A DNA stretch of 8,435 nt from Spirochaetaceae bacterium (lineage in GTDB: Bacteria; Spirochaetota; Spirochaetia; Treponematales; Breznakiellaceae): the NCBI GenBank assembly GCA_031290855.1, contig JAISLM010000140.1, positions 1 through 8,435 of the forward strand, given 5' to 3'. A program made the translations under genes and the position numbers. How positions within the stretch are numbered: the stretch's first letter is position 1; each line of letters opens with the position of its first letter. Below, one piece after another: positions 1-5,808 of the stretch. The notes under the pieces were generated by a model, which did no database searches, was not told the origin of the DNA, and saw only the letters and a program-made list of their open reading frames with translations.

Positions 1-67
1 CCCTGTTGTTGACGCGGGTACTGATTTCGTACCACACGCCCTGTTTCAGCATTCTTAAATGTCTCAT
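1..67 (-). CDS. RAYT-like (Y1 transposase-related) gene, 5' end only, cut by the window edge
   Basis: The minus strand reads MRHLRMLKQGVWYEISTRVN followed by NR, then runs off the left edge. The 22 codons are identical in DNA to the start of the gene at 7915-8382, which continues into a recognisable Y1/RAYT-like protein, so this is the first part of a second copy. The first base of codon 23 is G here, as expected for Glu (family pattern NNREPLF), whereas the right copy has T and a stop codon at that position. This copy could therefore be intact, but the rest is outside the window. No Shine-Dalgarno sequence is visible before the ATG at 67-65. The tryptophan-tyrosine start (VWYEI) corresponds to the WYHV/LYHV opening of ordinary IS200-like RAYT proteins. 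The product would be a DNA-binding protein; nuclease activity is doubtful (see the right copy). Confidence 0.7.
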   Translation of the reverse strand, partial: MRHLRMLKQGVWYEISTRVNNR

Positions 68-77
68 GTAAATATAT
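2..77. repeat. 76-bp direct repeat, left copy
   Basis: Positions 2-77 are identical base for base to 8317-8392, in the same orientation. The repeat covers the first 22 codons of the RAYT-like gene plus ten bases upstream of its ATG. Identity stops at 78 on the upstream side, after which the flanks are only similar up to about 105 (shared CCCGCG and TTTGCTTTAA blocks). On the gene side the window ends after one further base, which differs. The true repeat may be longer to the left. Confidence 0.95.
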
Positions 78-78
78 T

Positions 79-89
79 GGTGATTAACC
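79..89 (-). other. Small inverted repeat upstream of left RAYT-like gene
   Basis: GGT-GATTA-ACC lies just upstream of the left RAYT-like ATG. At the equivalent place upstream of the right copy the sequence is GGGC-GCTT-GCCC (8393-8404). The bases differ but both can pair, which hints at a maintained hairpin. The left stem is only 3 bp, so support is weak. Confidence 0.3.
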
Positions 90-190
90 CGCGTTTTGCT
101 TTAACATACAGAGAAAAAACGGAAAGAAGCCGGACCGGAAAGGCCCTACCGGCAACGCGGCGGGGAGCTTTTCGTCAGGTAAAGTTTTTG

Positions 191-219
191 CGGGTCAAAT
201 TTAGCCCTGAAGGGCGGGG
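191..219 (-). repeat. REP-like 29-bp repeat, left copy
   Basis: Read on the minus strand, this begins CCCCGCCCTT and ends TTGACCCG. It matches 7793-7821 (plus strand) at 26 of 29 positions; the differences are at element positions 11, 16 and 21. GCCC and GGGC flank a TTCA loop. In the other copy the loop is TTAA, and the outer G-C pair becomes a G-U pair, so the hairpin is retained. The central GGG can also pair with the CCC near the end of the element. It lies 124 bp upstream of a RAYT-like start codon. Short palindromic repeats near RAYT genes are the classic REP arrangement; calling this a REP is inference. Confidence 0.6.
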
Positions 220-257
220 TACGTCTTGTATGCTTTGCCTTAATTGAGCCGCGGCAA

Positions 258-278
258 GCGCGAACCGAAGGTTCGCGC
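258..278 (-). other. Perfect 9-bp hairpin with 3-base loop
   Basis: GCGCGAACC, loop GAA, then GGTTCGCGC on the plus strand. The pairing is perfect and GC-rich. No T-run follows on either strand, so it does not look like an intrinsic terminator. It is part of the hairpin cluster between the binding-protein gene and the left RAYT-like gene. Confidence 0.6.
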
Positions 279-311
279 AGGGTATTAAACCAGACTTTGC
301 GAATAAAGGGC

Positions 312-325
312 CGGCTGGCGAGCCG
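312..325 (-). other. Small hairpin CGGCT/AGCCG
   Basis: CGGCT, loop GGCG, AGCCG. A perfect 5-bp stem inside the same gene-free cluster. Alone it could be chance in GC-rich DNA; it is listed because of its neighbours. Confidence 0.35.
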
Positions 326-371
326 TCCTTGGGTGCTGACTTCGATGAGCAATGAGATATGGACGATGAGA

Positions 372-407
372 GGCTGGAAGTTTGCACTTTCGCGCAAACT
401 CCCAGCC
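372..407 (-). other. Long hairpin, 14-bp stem on minus-strand RNA
   Basis: Plus-strand arms are GGCTGG-A-AGTTTGC (372-385) and GCAAACT-C-CCAGCC (394-407), with an 8-base loop. The one non-Watson-Crick position is A/C on plus-strand RNA but G-U on minus-strand RNA, so the full 14-bp stem forms only in the minus transcript. It lies about 97 bases after the stop of the binding-protein gene. No U-run follows, so it is more likely a structured RNA element, an mRNA 3' stabiliser or a REP relative than a simple terminator. Confidence 0.6.
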
Positions 408-455
408 TTGGTGAGGCATGGAGGAAAACAAATTTGCCCTCAGCCCGCCGCCCGT

Positions 456-470
456 GCCTTGCGATAAGGC
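456..470. other. Small hairpin GCCTT/AAGGC
   Basis: GCCTT, loop GCGAT, AAGGC: a perfect 5-bp stem immediately beyond the hairpin at 473-497. Weak by itself. Confidence 0.35.
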
Positions 471-472
471 GG

Positions 473-497
473 AAGCTCAACGCGGAGCGTTGAACTT
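473..497 (-). terminator. Hairpin at the 3' end of the importer mRNA
   Basis: On the minus strand AAGTTCAACGC, loop TCC, GCGTTGAGCTT forms an 11-bp stem with one U-G pair (that pair would be C/A on the other strand). It starts six bases after the stop codon of the binding-protein gene. The downstream arm ends CTT and is followed by CCGCCTT, not a proper U-run. It could be a weak terminator or a 3' end protector of the importer transcript. Confidence 0.5.
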
Positions 498-503
498 TCG
501 GCC

Positions 504-1472
504 CTATTTTATTGTGGAGGCGTTGTCCTTTGTCGCGACGGTTACGCCGGTGTCTCTGTCTTTCGGCGAGATCGGCTTGCCGGCGTAGGCGTCAACGCCG
601 GCCTGGAGGCCCTGGTAACCCATCTCGTAGGGGTTCTGAACCATCGTGGCCTGTAGGATGCCGCGTTCTACCAGCGATTTTGTGTCGGCGGACCAGTCGA
701 AACCGACGACTTTCACCTTGCCCGCCAAACCTTTCTGGTCAACGGCGTTTCCGACGCCCACAGTTGATCCTTCGTTGCAGGCGTAGAAACCGGCCAGGTC
801 GGGGTTCGCGGTGATGAAGTCGAGCGCGATGTTGAGCGCCTTCGTCTTGTCGCCATCCGAATACTGGGTACCGACGATGGTGATGTTCGGATACTTCGTG
901 GCGATCTGGTCTTTGAAGTCGTTCTCGCGGGTCATCGTGGTTCCCGCGCCGGCCTGGGCGTTCACGATGGCGACCTTGCCCGTCCCGCCTATAAGACCGG
1001 CCAGCGTGTCGGCGGCAGTCCGCGCCGCGGCGCCGTTATCGGTGGAAAAGAAGGCGTCGTAATCCGGCGTCGAGACGGCGGAGTCGATGATGATCACCTT
1101 GACGCCGGCCTTCTTGGCCTTCTCAACGCCGGGGGACAGCGCGTCCTTGTTGAGCGGGGCAAGCATTATGATGTCCGATTTCTTGGTAATCGCGTCCTCT
1201 ACCATCTGAAGCTGTACGGCGGCGTCAACCTTGCCCGGAGGCGCGTTGAAAGTCAGGTCAACATTGCCAAGCTCATCCGCCTTAGCCTGGGCTCCGGCTT
1301 TTACCTTGAGCCAATGCTCGTCAATCGAATCCATAGTGATAAGCGTGACTTTGATTTTACCGCTTCCGCTTTCGCCATTTCCTTTTTCGCCATTTCCTTT
1401 CGCCCACAACGGGATCGAAAAAACCAGCGGCAACATTGCCGCCGCCAACAGAGTTAAGATACGTCTTTTCAT
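504..1472 (-). CDS. Periplasmic sugar-binding protein of an ABC importer
   Basis: A 322-residue protein of the ribose/galactose-binding type (Peripla_BP_4 family). It captures a sugar in the periplasm and delivers it to the permease encoded just upstream. Residues 1-24 form a signal peptide (KRR, hydrophobic stretch, cleavage likely after PLWA). There is no lipobox cysteine, so it should be a soluble secreted protein and not a lipoprotein. Residues 25-34 are a perfect KGNGE duplication in the linker. The two-lobe fold starts near residue 39 (KIKVTLITMDS). Typical family stretches are MVEDAITKKSDIIMLAP (90-106), GVKVIIIDS (123-131) and GKVKVVGFDWS (251-261). The ATG at 1472-1470 is chosen because AAGGAG (1484-1479) stands six bases before it; an upstream in-frame ATG at 1523 would spoil the signal peptide. 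It is the last gene of the operon. The exact sugar cannot be read from the sequence; ribose-like or another monosaccharide is likely. Confidence 0.9.
   Translation of the reverse strand: MKRRILTLLAAAMLPLVFSIPLWAKGNGEKGNGESGSGKIKVTLITMDSIDEHWLKVKAGAQAKADELGNVDLTFNAPPGKVDAAVQLQMVEDAITKKSDIIMLAPLNKDALSPGVEKAKKAGVKVIIIDSAVSTPDYDAFFSTDNGAAARTAADTLAGLIGGTGKVAIVNAQAGAGTTMTRENDFKDQIATKYPNITIVGTQYSDGDKTKALNIALDFITANPDLAGFYACNEGSTVGVGNAVDQKGLAGKVKVVGFDWSADTKSLVERGILQATMVQNPYEMGYQGLQAGVDAYAGKPISPKDRDTGVTVATKDNASTIK
1371..1400 (-). repeat. 15-bp perfect tandem duplication in the binding-protein gene
   Basis: TTCGCCATTTCCTTT occurs twice back to back (1371-1385, 1386-1400). On the coding strand each unit encodes Lys-Gly-Asn-Gly-Glu, giving two copies right after the predicted signal-peptide cleavage site. 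In-frame length change here would alter only a flexible linker. Confidence 0.9.
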
Positions 1473-1493
1473 ACAATTCTCCTTGTAAAAAAT

Positions 1494-1502
1494 TTTATAG
1501 CA
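1494..1502 (-). promoter_or_regulatory. Possible internal extended -10 promoter for the binding-protein gene
   Basis: The minus strand reads TGC-TATAAA, an extended -10-like box, ending 21 bases before the binding-protein ATG. The hexamer 17 bases upstream (TGGTAG) is a poor -35. Transcription would start near 1487, leaving a short leader that just includes AAGGAG. It could raise binding protein above permease and ATPase, which is common in such operons. It is AT-rich DNA, so chance is a real alternative. Confidence 0.3.
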
Positions 1503-1531
1503 AACCTTTCGGTGTACTACCACGTTTATTG

Positions 1532-1549
1532 GGCCCCGGTGACGGGGCC
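1532..1549 (-). other. Intercistronic hairpin between permease and binding-protein genes
   Basis: GGCCCCG, loop GTGA (plus strand), CGGGGCC: a perfect 7-bp GC stem starting seven bases after the permease stop codon. No U-run follows on the minus strand (it continues CAATAAACG). An mRNA-stabilising or partial attenuation role between the cistrons is more likely than full termination, since the binding-protein gene must be expressed with the rest. Confidence 0.55.
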
Positions 1550-1556
1550 GCGATCT

Positions 1557-2522
1557 TTAGTCCTTGCGCTTTATCTTGTCAAGGAATACGGAACCGGCTA
1601 TCACTATGCCGATCACAATCTTCTGTATGAACGGGGACACGCCTATAAGGTTGAGCCCGTTCCGCAGGATGCCGATTATGAAGGCGCCGATAAAGGTTCC
1701 CGCTATCGAGCCTTCGCCGCCCAGTGTGCTCGTGCCGCCTATTACCGAGGAGGCCACGGCGTCCAGTTCGTAGCCGTCGCCCGCCGCGGGCTGGGCCGAG
1801 ACGATGCGGGCCGCCATGATCAGGCCGGCGAAGGCCGCGAGCATCCCTGAAAACACGTACACAAGTATCAGTGTGCGGTTTGTGTTTACTCCGGAAAGAC
1901 GGGCCGCGTCAAAATTGCTTCCCAAGGCGTAGACATGACGCCCGAAGGTCGTTTTTGCGAGGATAAAGCCGAAAAGAAGCACGGTTACAAGCATCAGAAG
2001 CACGGGAATAGGAAACGGCCCTATAGAAGCGGCGCCTATTACCGTGAAAGACTTTGGGAGGCCGCCGATAGGGATGCCCTGTGTCAGCGTAAGGCTTACC
2101 CCGCGCACCGCCGTCATCGTGCCGAGCGTCGCTATAAACGGCGGGATCCTGCCGTAAGTCGTGAAGATGCCGTTTATCGCGCCGACAGCCGCGCCGCTCA
2201 GTATCCCCAAGAGGCCGGCAAAAAACACGGGAATCCCCGACATCATCGCCATCGCCGCGATCATTCCCGAAAGGGCGATGTTCGAGCCTATAGAAAGGTC
2301 TATGCCGGAGGTAATCATCACATAGGTCTGACCAATCGCTATTATCGCGATAACCGCGGTCTGCGTGGCTACGGTAAGCAGGTTGCCGACCGTAAAAAAG
2401 TAAGGCCGCGCCAGAATTGAAAATACGATGAACAGAATCGCAAATCCGCTAAATGTCGAAAGCTGCTGCTTTAGCCCGCGTGAAATATTCAGTTTTTGCA
2501 GCGTAAATTTTGCCGTCCGCAT
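1557..2522 (-). CDS. Sugar ABC importer permease (RbsC family)
   Basis: A 321-residue inner-membrane protein of the BPD_transp_2 family, which forms the channel of ribose/xylose/galactose-type importers, usually as a homodimer. It has multiple hydrophobic segments; the first is at about residues 23-44 and the last at about 297-315, ending in a basic tail KIKRKD. Family motifs are visible: SGIDLSIGS (72-80), TFGRHVYALGSN followed by ARLSGVN, and GGTSTLGGEGSI followed by GTFIGAFIIGILRNGLNL. Length is normal for RbsC. The ATG at 2522-2520 is preceded by AAGGGAG, and only 12 bases separate it from the ATPase stop, so the two genes are co-transcribed and probably translationally coupled. Substrate specificity is not readable from the permease. 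Confidence 0.92.
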   Translation of the reverse strand: MRTAKFTLQKLNISRGLKQQLSTFSGFAILFIVFSILARPYFFTVGNLLTVATQTAVIAIIAIGQTYVMITSGIDLSIGSNIALSGMIAAMAMMSGIPVFFAGLLGILSGAAVGAINGIFTTYGRIPPFIATLGTMTAVRGVSLTLTQGIPIGGLPKSFTVIGAASIGPFPIPVLLMLVTVLLFGFILAKTTFGRHVYALGSNFDAARLSGVNTNRTLILVYVFSGMLAAFAGLIMAARIVSAQPAAGDGYELDAVASSVIGGTSTLGGEGSIAGTFIGAFIIGILRNGLNLIGVSPFIQKIVIGIVIAGSVFLDKIKRKD

Positions 2523-2534
2523 TATGTTCTCCCT

Positions 2535-4031
2535 TTATGCGTACCGGGTCGCATACTTTAGAATTTCTTCCTGGTTTGTATTTTTTGTTTCAAGGTTCGC
2601 GGTGATCCGCCCGTTGCACATTACAAGAATACGGTCCGACATACCCAAAACCTCAGGCAGCTCGGATGAGACAAACATCACCCCTATACCCTGTTTCTTC
2701 AACTCGTTTATGATGTTGTAGATTTCTATTTTGGAAGCCACGTCGATTCCCCGCGTAGGCTCGTCAAAGATAACGACCTTCGCCTTCCTCATCAGCCATT
2801 TGCCGACAACGACTTTTTGCTGATTCCCGCCTGAAAGGTTCGCTACGCACTGGGCTATGCCTGGCGTTTTGATTTTCAGCGCGTCTTTCATTTTCAGCGC
2901 CTTCTCGGACTCTTTCGCGCCGCTGATCACGCCGAAATTTGAAACAAGCTCCAGACTCGGCAGCGTGATGTTTTCCGCCAGAGTCATCTTTACGCAGAGC
3001 CCGTCTTTCTTGCGGTCTTCGGGAACGCAGTAGATGCCTTCCTTTATCGCGTCCCTGATGTTCTTTACCGCGATTTTTTTGCCGCCAAGGAATATTTCCC
3101 CCGCGCTCGCCCTGTCCGCGCCTGAAACCGCCCGCGCCGTTTCCGTTCTACCGGCCCCCATCAGGCCGGCAAACGCGACAATCTCACCCTGATACAGTTC
3201 AAACGAAACGTCCTTTACCCCGACGCCGTGCGGCGAAGAAAGGTTTTTTACTTCCAGCACTTTACCGCCGCGCTCGACGGCGATCTTCGGGAATTTTTCG
3301 TTCAGGCTGCGTCCGACCATGAGCGCGATGATCTCTTCGAGGTTCGTGTCCGCGAAATCAAGCGTTTTGATATAACGCCCGTCCCGCAGAATAGTTACGC
3401 GGTCAACGATTCGGGACAATTCCTCAAGCCTGTGCGAAATGTAAATCACGCCGCAGTTTTCCGCTTTAAGCATCTTTATAACGTTGAACAGGTCTTCAAT
3501 TTCCTTGTCCGTCAGCGCGGAGGTCGGCTCGTCCATGATGATGATTTTCGCGTTCATCGAAAGGGTTTTGCAGATTTCAACCATCTGCTGTTTCGAGACC
3601 GGTAGTTCCCGTACCGGCGTGTCGGGGTCAACGTCGAGTTCGAGCGCGGCAAGGTATTTTTGCGCCTCGCGGTTCTGCTTCCTCCTGTTTGTTATGCCGA
3701 AAGACGATACTTCGCGGTTCAGGTAGATATTTTCCGCGACGCTGAGGTGGGGGCACAGGTTCAATTCCTGGTGGATGATGCCGATGCCGAGCTTCTGGGC
3801 CGAAAGCGGCGTCAGATCGCCTGCCGCCCTGCCCTCGATGTACAGTTCCCCCTCGTCGCGGGTGTACACGCCGGAGATTATCTTCATCAGGGTAGACTTG
3901 CCCGCGCCGTTTTCTCCCAACAGCGCGTGAACCTCGCCGGGACGCAGATCAAAACATACATTTTTCAGTGCGGGTACGCCGGAAAAACTTTTTGAAATGC
4001 CTTCCGCCCTTACCAACAAAACATCGTCCAT
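2535..4031 (-). CDS. Sugar ABC importer ATPase, two nucleotide-binding domains (RbsA/MglA/XylG family)
   Basis: A 498-residue tandem ATPase that powers monosaccharide uptake from the cytoplasmic face. Domain 1 (about 4-240) has Walker A GENGAGKST (39-47), Q-loop HQEL (Q88), a degenerate signature LPVSKQQ (143-149), Walker B IIIMDEPTSA (163-172) and the H-loop histidine in ISHRL (H200). Domain 2 (about 258-495) has the degenerate Walker A GLMGAGRTE (289-297), the good signature LSGGNQQK (399-406) and Walker B VVIFDEPTRGID (419-430), with SSELPE replacing the H-loop histidine. This asymmetry is normal for the family. The ATG at 4031-4029 follows a GAGG box. It is the first gene of the operon, directly behind the divergent promoter region shared with the regulator. 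Length is typical and nothing appears damaged. Confidence 0.94.
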   Translation of the reverse strand: MDDVLLVRAEGISKSFSGVPALKNVCFDLRPGEVHALLGENGAGKSTLMKIISGVYTRDEGELYIEGRAAGDLTPLSAQKLGIGIIHQELNLCPHLSVAENIYLNREVSSFGITNRRKQNREAQKYLAALELDVDPDTPVRELPVSKQQMVEICKTLSMNAKIIIMDEPTSALTDKEIEDLFNVIKMLKAENCGVIYISHRLEELSRIVDRVTILRDGRYIKTLDFADTNLEEIIALMVGRSLNEKFPKIAVERGGKVLEVKNLSSPHGVGVKDVSFELYQGEIVAFAGLMGAGRTETARAVSGADRASAGEIFLGGKKIAVKNIRDAIKEGIYCVPEDRKKDGLCVKMTLAENITLPSLELVSNFGVISGAKESEKALKMKDALKIKTPGIAQCVANLSGGNQQKVVVGKWLMRKAKVVIFDEPTRGIDVASKIEIYNIINELKKQGIGVMFVSSELPEVLGMSDRILVMCNGRITANLETKNTNQEEILKYATRYA

Positions 4032-4056
4032 ACCATTTCCTCAGGTCAATTTTTAT

Positions 4057-4085
4057 AGATTAATGTACATTTGGACTGCCGTCAA
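4057..4085 (-). promoter_or_regulatory. Candidate promoter of the importer operon
   Basis: On the minus strand TTGACG (4085-4080) is followed after 17 bases by TAATCT (4062-4057), about 26 bases before the ATPase ATG. The -35 is good and the -10 weak. An alternative reading is TTGCTT (4089-4084), 16 bases, TACATT (4067-4062). Either way the palindrome at 4062-4071 lies in or touches the core promoter, where a bound repressor would block transcription. Confidence 0.45.
4062..4071. promoter_or_regulatory. Palindrome AATGTACATT, candidate operator for the adjacent regulator
   Basis: A perfect 10-bp palindrome centred on TGTACA in the importer promoter. GntR-family operators commonly have GT-N(x)-AC cores, and the Bacillus AraR operator (same GntR plus LacI-type sensor architecture) also centres on GTAC. 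The position and the divergent regulator gene make it the best operator candidate in the window. A 10-bp palindrome in AT-rich DNA can also arise by chance. Confidence 0.45.
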
Positions 4086-4168
4086 GCAAATTTTTTACAT
4101 AGTATTAAAGAATCCGCCTTTTATAGCTTACTGCTTTTGTCAGCTTTTTCTGGAAAATAAAAAATATA

Positions 4169-4197
4169 TTTACAAAGTGATGAAAGTTTAATAGAAT
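4169..4197 (+). promoter_or_regulatory. Candidate promoter of the regulator gene, probably giving a leaderless mRNA
   Basis: TTTACA (4169-4174), a 17-base spacer, then TAGAAT (4192-4197): five of six matches to each sigma-70 consensus box. Only five bases separate the -10 from the ATG at 4203, so the predicted start of transcription falls on or next to the start codon. No Shine-Dalgarno sequence is present upstream of the ATG. The palindrome AAATATATTT (4162-4171) overlaps the -35 and could serve autoregulation, though it is simple AT sequence. Confidence 0.5.
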
Positions 4198-4202
4198 AAA
4201 TC

Positions 4203-5333
4203 ATGGCCGGCATTAAATCTCGTGTCATCTGCAACGATCTTTTACGACGGATCACGTCCGGCGACCTTTCCGGCGTACTCATGCTCCCCGCCGAAATCAA
4301 ACTTGCGGAAACCTACGCCTGCTCGAGGCCTACGATACGGAAAGCCCTTTCGGAACTGCGCGAGGCGGGATACATAACGGGCTCAAAAGGTTCAGGCTCC
4401 TACGTTACGGGCCCCGCGCAGGTTCCCCGCAAGGACAACACGGAAACTTTTCTGGGAATAATATTTCCGAACATGGGCCCTGAGTATTTCTTCGACCTTC
4501 TCTGCAACAACCTGGCCCGCCGCGCCTCCGAGAACGGCTATTCCCTCGTATTCGGCGGCTACGTTTCGCCAAAATCGGAGATGTTAAAGTCCGACATCAT
4601 GCAGATATGCGACAGGTACATCGCGCAAAAGATAAAAGGGATTTTTTTCGCGCCGTTCGGCTACCATTCAAAGAGCGATCAGATCAACAAAGAAATAATA
4701 TATTCGTTTTCCGGCGCGGGCATCCCGGTAGTGCTGCTCGATTCTAACATAGAGCGCTACCCGCTTCCGAACAATTTTGACCTTGTGTCGCTAAACCACA
4801 TACAGGCCGGATACGTGATCACGGAACATCTGATCAAGCGGAACGCGAAGCGCCTTTTCTTTCTTGCCCCGCCCAACTCTCATCATTCCGTCAGAATGCG
4901 GCTGGTGGGATGCCGCGCCGCGATGACGGACGGCGGCATAATGCCGGGCGAAGACACGTTCGTGGAAATGGAACGGGACGATATCGGCGCCCTGTCAAGG
5001 TTCATAGATGAAAAGAAACCTGAGGCGATCCTCTGTTCTAACGACATGACCGCTATGAGCATAATGCAGTCGCTGGAAAAACTTGGGCGCGGCATCCCCG
5101 GCGACATCATGATCGCGGGCTTTGACAACCTGAGCAAGGTGATGCTGTTCTCGCGTTCAATCACGAGCATAGAACAGCCGATAGACGACATAAGCCGCGC
5201 CGCCCTGGCCCTGATGGTCGAGCGCATGGCGGCCCAGGACAAACCCGTCTCCCATGTATCCTTTTCCGGCACCCTGGTGGTAGGCGAGTCTACCGCCGCA
5301 CCCCTAGAAGCCGGAATTATTAACGGGGAGTGA
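4203..5333 (+). CDS. Transcriptional regulator, GntR DNA-binding domain plus LacI-type sugar-sensing domain (AraR-like architecture)
   Basis: A 376-residue cytoplasmic regulator. Residues about 7-69 are a GntR winged helix-turn-helix (LPAEIKLAETYACSRPTIRK at 28-47, REAGYITGSKGSGSYV in the wing). Residues about 83-365 are a periplasmic-binding-protein-like effector domain, with LGIIFPN (84-90), GIPVVLLDS (173-181), AILCSNDMTAMSIM (275-288) and MIAGFDN (303-309). This combination is known from AraR of Bacillus, a sugar-responsive repressor. It is divergent from the importer operon, so it probably controls that operon and is induced by the transported sugar or a product of it. The ATG at 4203 is the only workable start: an in-frame TAA lies immediately upstream and any later start would cut into the DNA-binding domain. 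There is no ribosome binding site. The effector is unknown. Confidence 0.9.
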   Translation: MAGIKSRVICNDLLRRITSGDLSGVLMLPAEIKLAETYACSRPTIRKALSELREAGYITGSKGSGSYVTGPAQVPRKDNTETFLGIIFPNMGPEYFFDLLCNNLARRASENGYSLVFGGYVSPKSEMLKSDIMQICDRYIAQKIKGIFFAPFGYHSKSDQINKEIIYSFSGAGIPVVLLDSNIERYPLPNNFDLVSLNHIQAGYVITEHLIKRNAKRLFFLAPPNSHHSVRMRLVGCRAAMTDGGIMPGEDTFVEMERDDIGALSRFIDEKKPEAILCSNDMTAMSIMQSLEKLGRGIPGDIMIAGFDNLSKVMLFSRSITSIEQPIDDISRAALALMVERMAAQDKPVSHVSFSGTLVVGESTAAPLEAGIINGE

Positions 5334-5346
5334 GTAATGATGCGGA

Positions 5347-5377
5347 GGCTGTGGGGTCGTACTTGAAAACGACAGCC
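5347..5377 (+). other. Imperfect hairpin after the regulator gene
   Basis: GGCT (5347-5350) pairs with AGCC (5374-5377), and GTCGT (5356-5360) pairs with ACGAC (5369-5373), with a five-base bulge on one side and an 8-base loop. It begins 14 bases after the regulator stop codon. It could form a double structure with the hairpin at 5406-5430. Confidence 0.35.
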
Positions 5378-5405
5378 ATTGATAATGCGGGCGTCCGGAT
5401 CGTTA

Positions 5406-5430
5406 GTCCGCCGCCCTTTTCGTGGCGGAC
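5406..5430 (+). terminator. Terminator-like hairpin between convergent genes
   Basis: GTCCGCC (5406-5412) and GGCGGAC (5424-5430) form a perfect 7-bp stem with an 11-base loop. Downstream on the plus strand comes GGCTTCTTAATT, a poor but pyrimidine-rich tail. It lies between the ends of the regulator (plus) and the methyltransferase remnant (minus) and could stop transcription from either side. Termination strength is uncertain for lack of a true T-run. Confidence 0.5.
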
Positions 5431-5458
5431 GGCTTCTTAATTACTAATTGCTCACCGC

Positions 5459-5808
5459 TCATTGTCCGCATTCCTTTGCTTGTTCGATTTGGAGGAGGGC
5501 TTTTTTGAGGGGGAGGCCGCCGCCGAAACCGGTCAGACTGCCGTCCGCGCCCAGCACCCTGCTTAAACGGAGTGGCAGGTCGAAGCCGCGGCGCCGCCCA
5601 AGCGCGTACTCCTCAAGCTGCCTCCGCGCCGCGTCAAGCACTGACGCCGTTTCTTTCGGACAGTCCGCCTCACGGCCAGGCATCCCGTTCCCGCCCGCCT
5701 GCGAAGAGTCCGCAAACGAAATCCCGGTTAATTCCCCGCCGTCGGCGCACAGTTCAAGGCGCGTCCTGATCCCGCCAAGATCAATATCGAAGTAAGTCGT
5801 TTTTTCAT
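5459..5808 (-). pseudogene. ogt: O6-methylguanine-DNA methyltransferase remnant: active-site region deleted and start frameshifted
   Basis: An intact enzyme of this family would transfer the methyl group from O6-methylguanine in DNA to its own cysteine. The N-terminal domain is recognisable (TYFDIDLGGIRTRLELC, then LDAARRQLEEYALGRRRGFDLPL), as is the tail RVLGADGSLTGFGGGLPLKK. FDLPLRLS runs directly into RVLGADG. The roughly 50-55 residues normally between them are absent, including the helix-turn-helix and the PCHR active site with its acceptor cysteine. The reading frame continues across the join, so the loss is in frame. A second defect is at the start. ATG at 5808 overlaps the glycosyltransferase stop (ATGA) and is preceded by GGGGG, the expected coupled start. 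It is followed by six A, which puts it one base out of frame; seven A would give MKKTTYFDIDLGG. The only other start in this frame is a TTG at 5914, deep inside the upstream gene. The gene is probably dead. Confidence 0.8.

Larger units (their letters stand above)
68..503. other. Gene-free stretch with a REP-like repeat and several hairpins
   Basis: No credible gene is present: the open frames here have no ribosome binding site, no recognisable family and arginine/serine-rich shadow composition. The stretch lies downstream of the binding-protein gene and upstream of the left RAYT-like gene. It contains a REP-like repeat at 191-219 and inverted repeats at 258-278, 312-325, 372-407, 456-470 and 473-497. 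The imperfect pairs in the two longest stems become G-U pairs only when the minus strand is transcribed. That is the strand of both neighbouring genes, so the structures probably belong to a minus-strand RNA. Confidence 0.6.

Noticed and set aside
59..480. Open frames on both strands between the left RAYT-like gene and the binding-protein gene (59-247 plus, 146-397 minus, 175-480 minus)
   Set aside because: No ribosome binding sites, no family resemblance, overlapping frames and hairpins through the sequence; they look like chance frames.
1473..1523. Longer N-terminus for the binding protein from the ATG at 1523
   Set aside because: It would place a polar stretch before a clear signal peptide; the ATG at 1472 has AAGGAG at the right distance.
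1532..1549. Hairpin read as an intrinsic terminator of the operon
   Set aside because: No U-run follows, and the binding-protein gene downstream belongs to the same importer.
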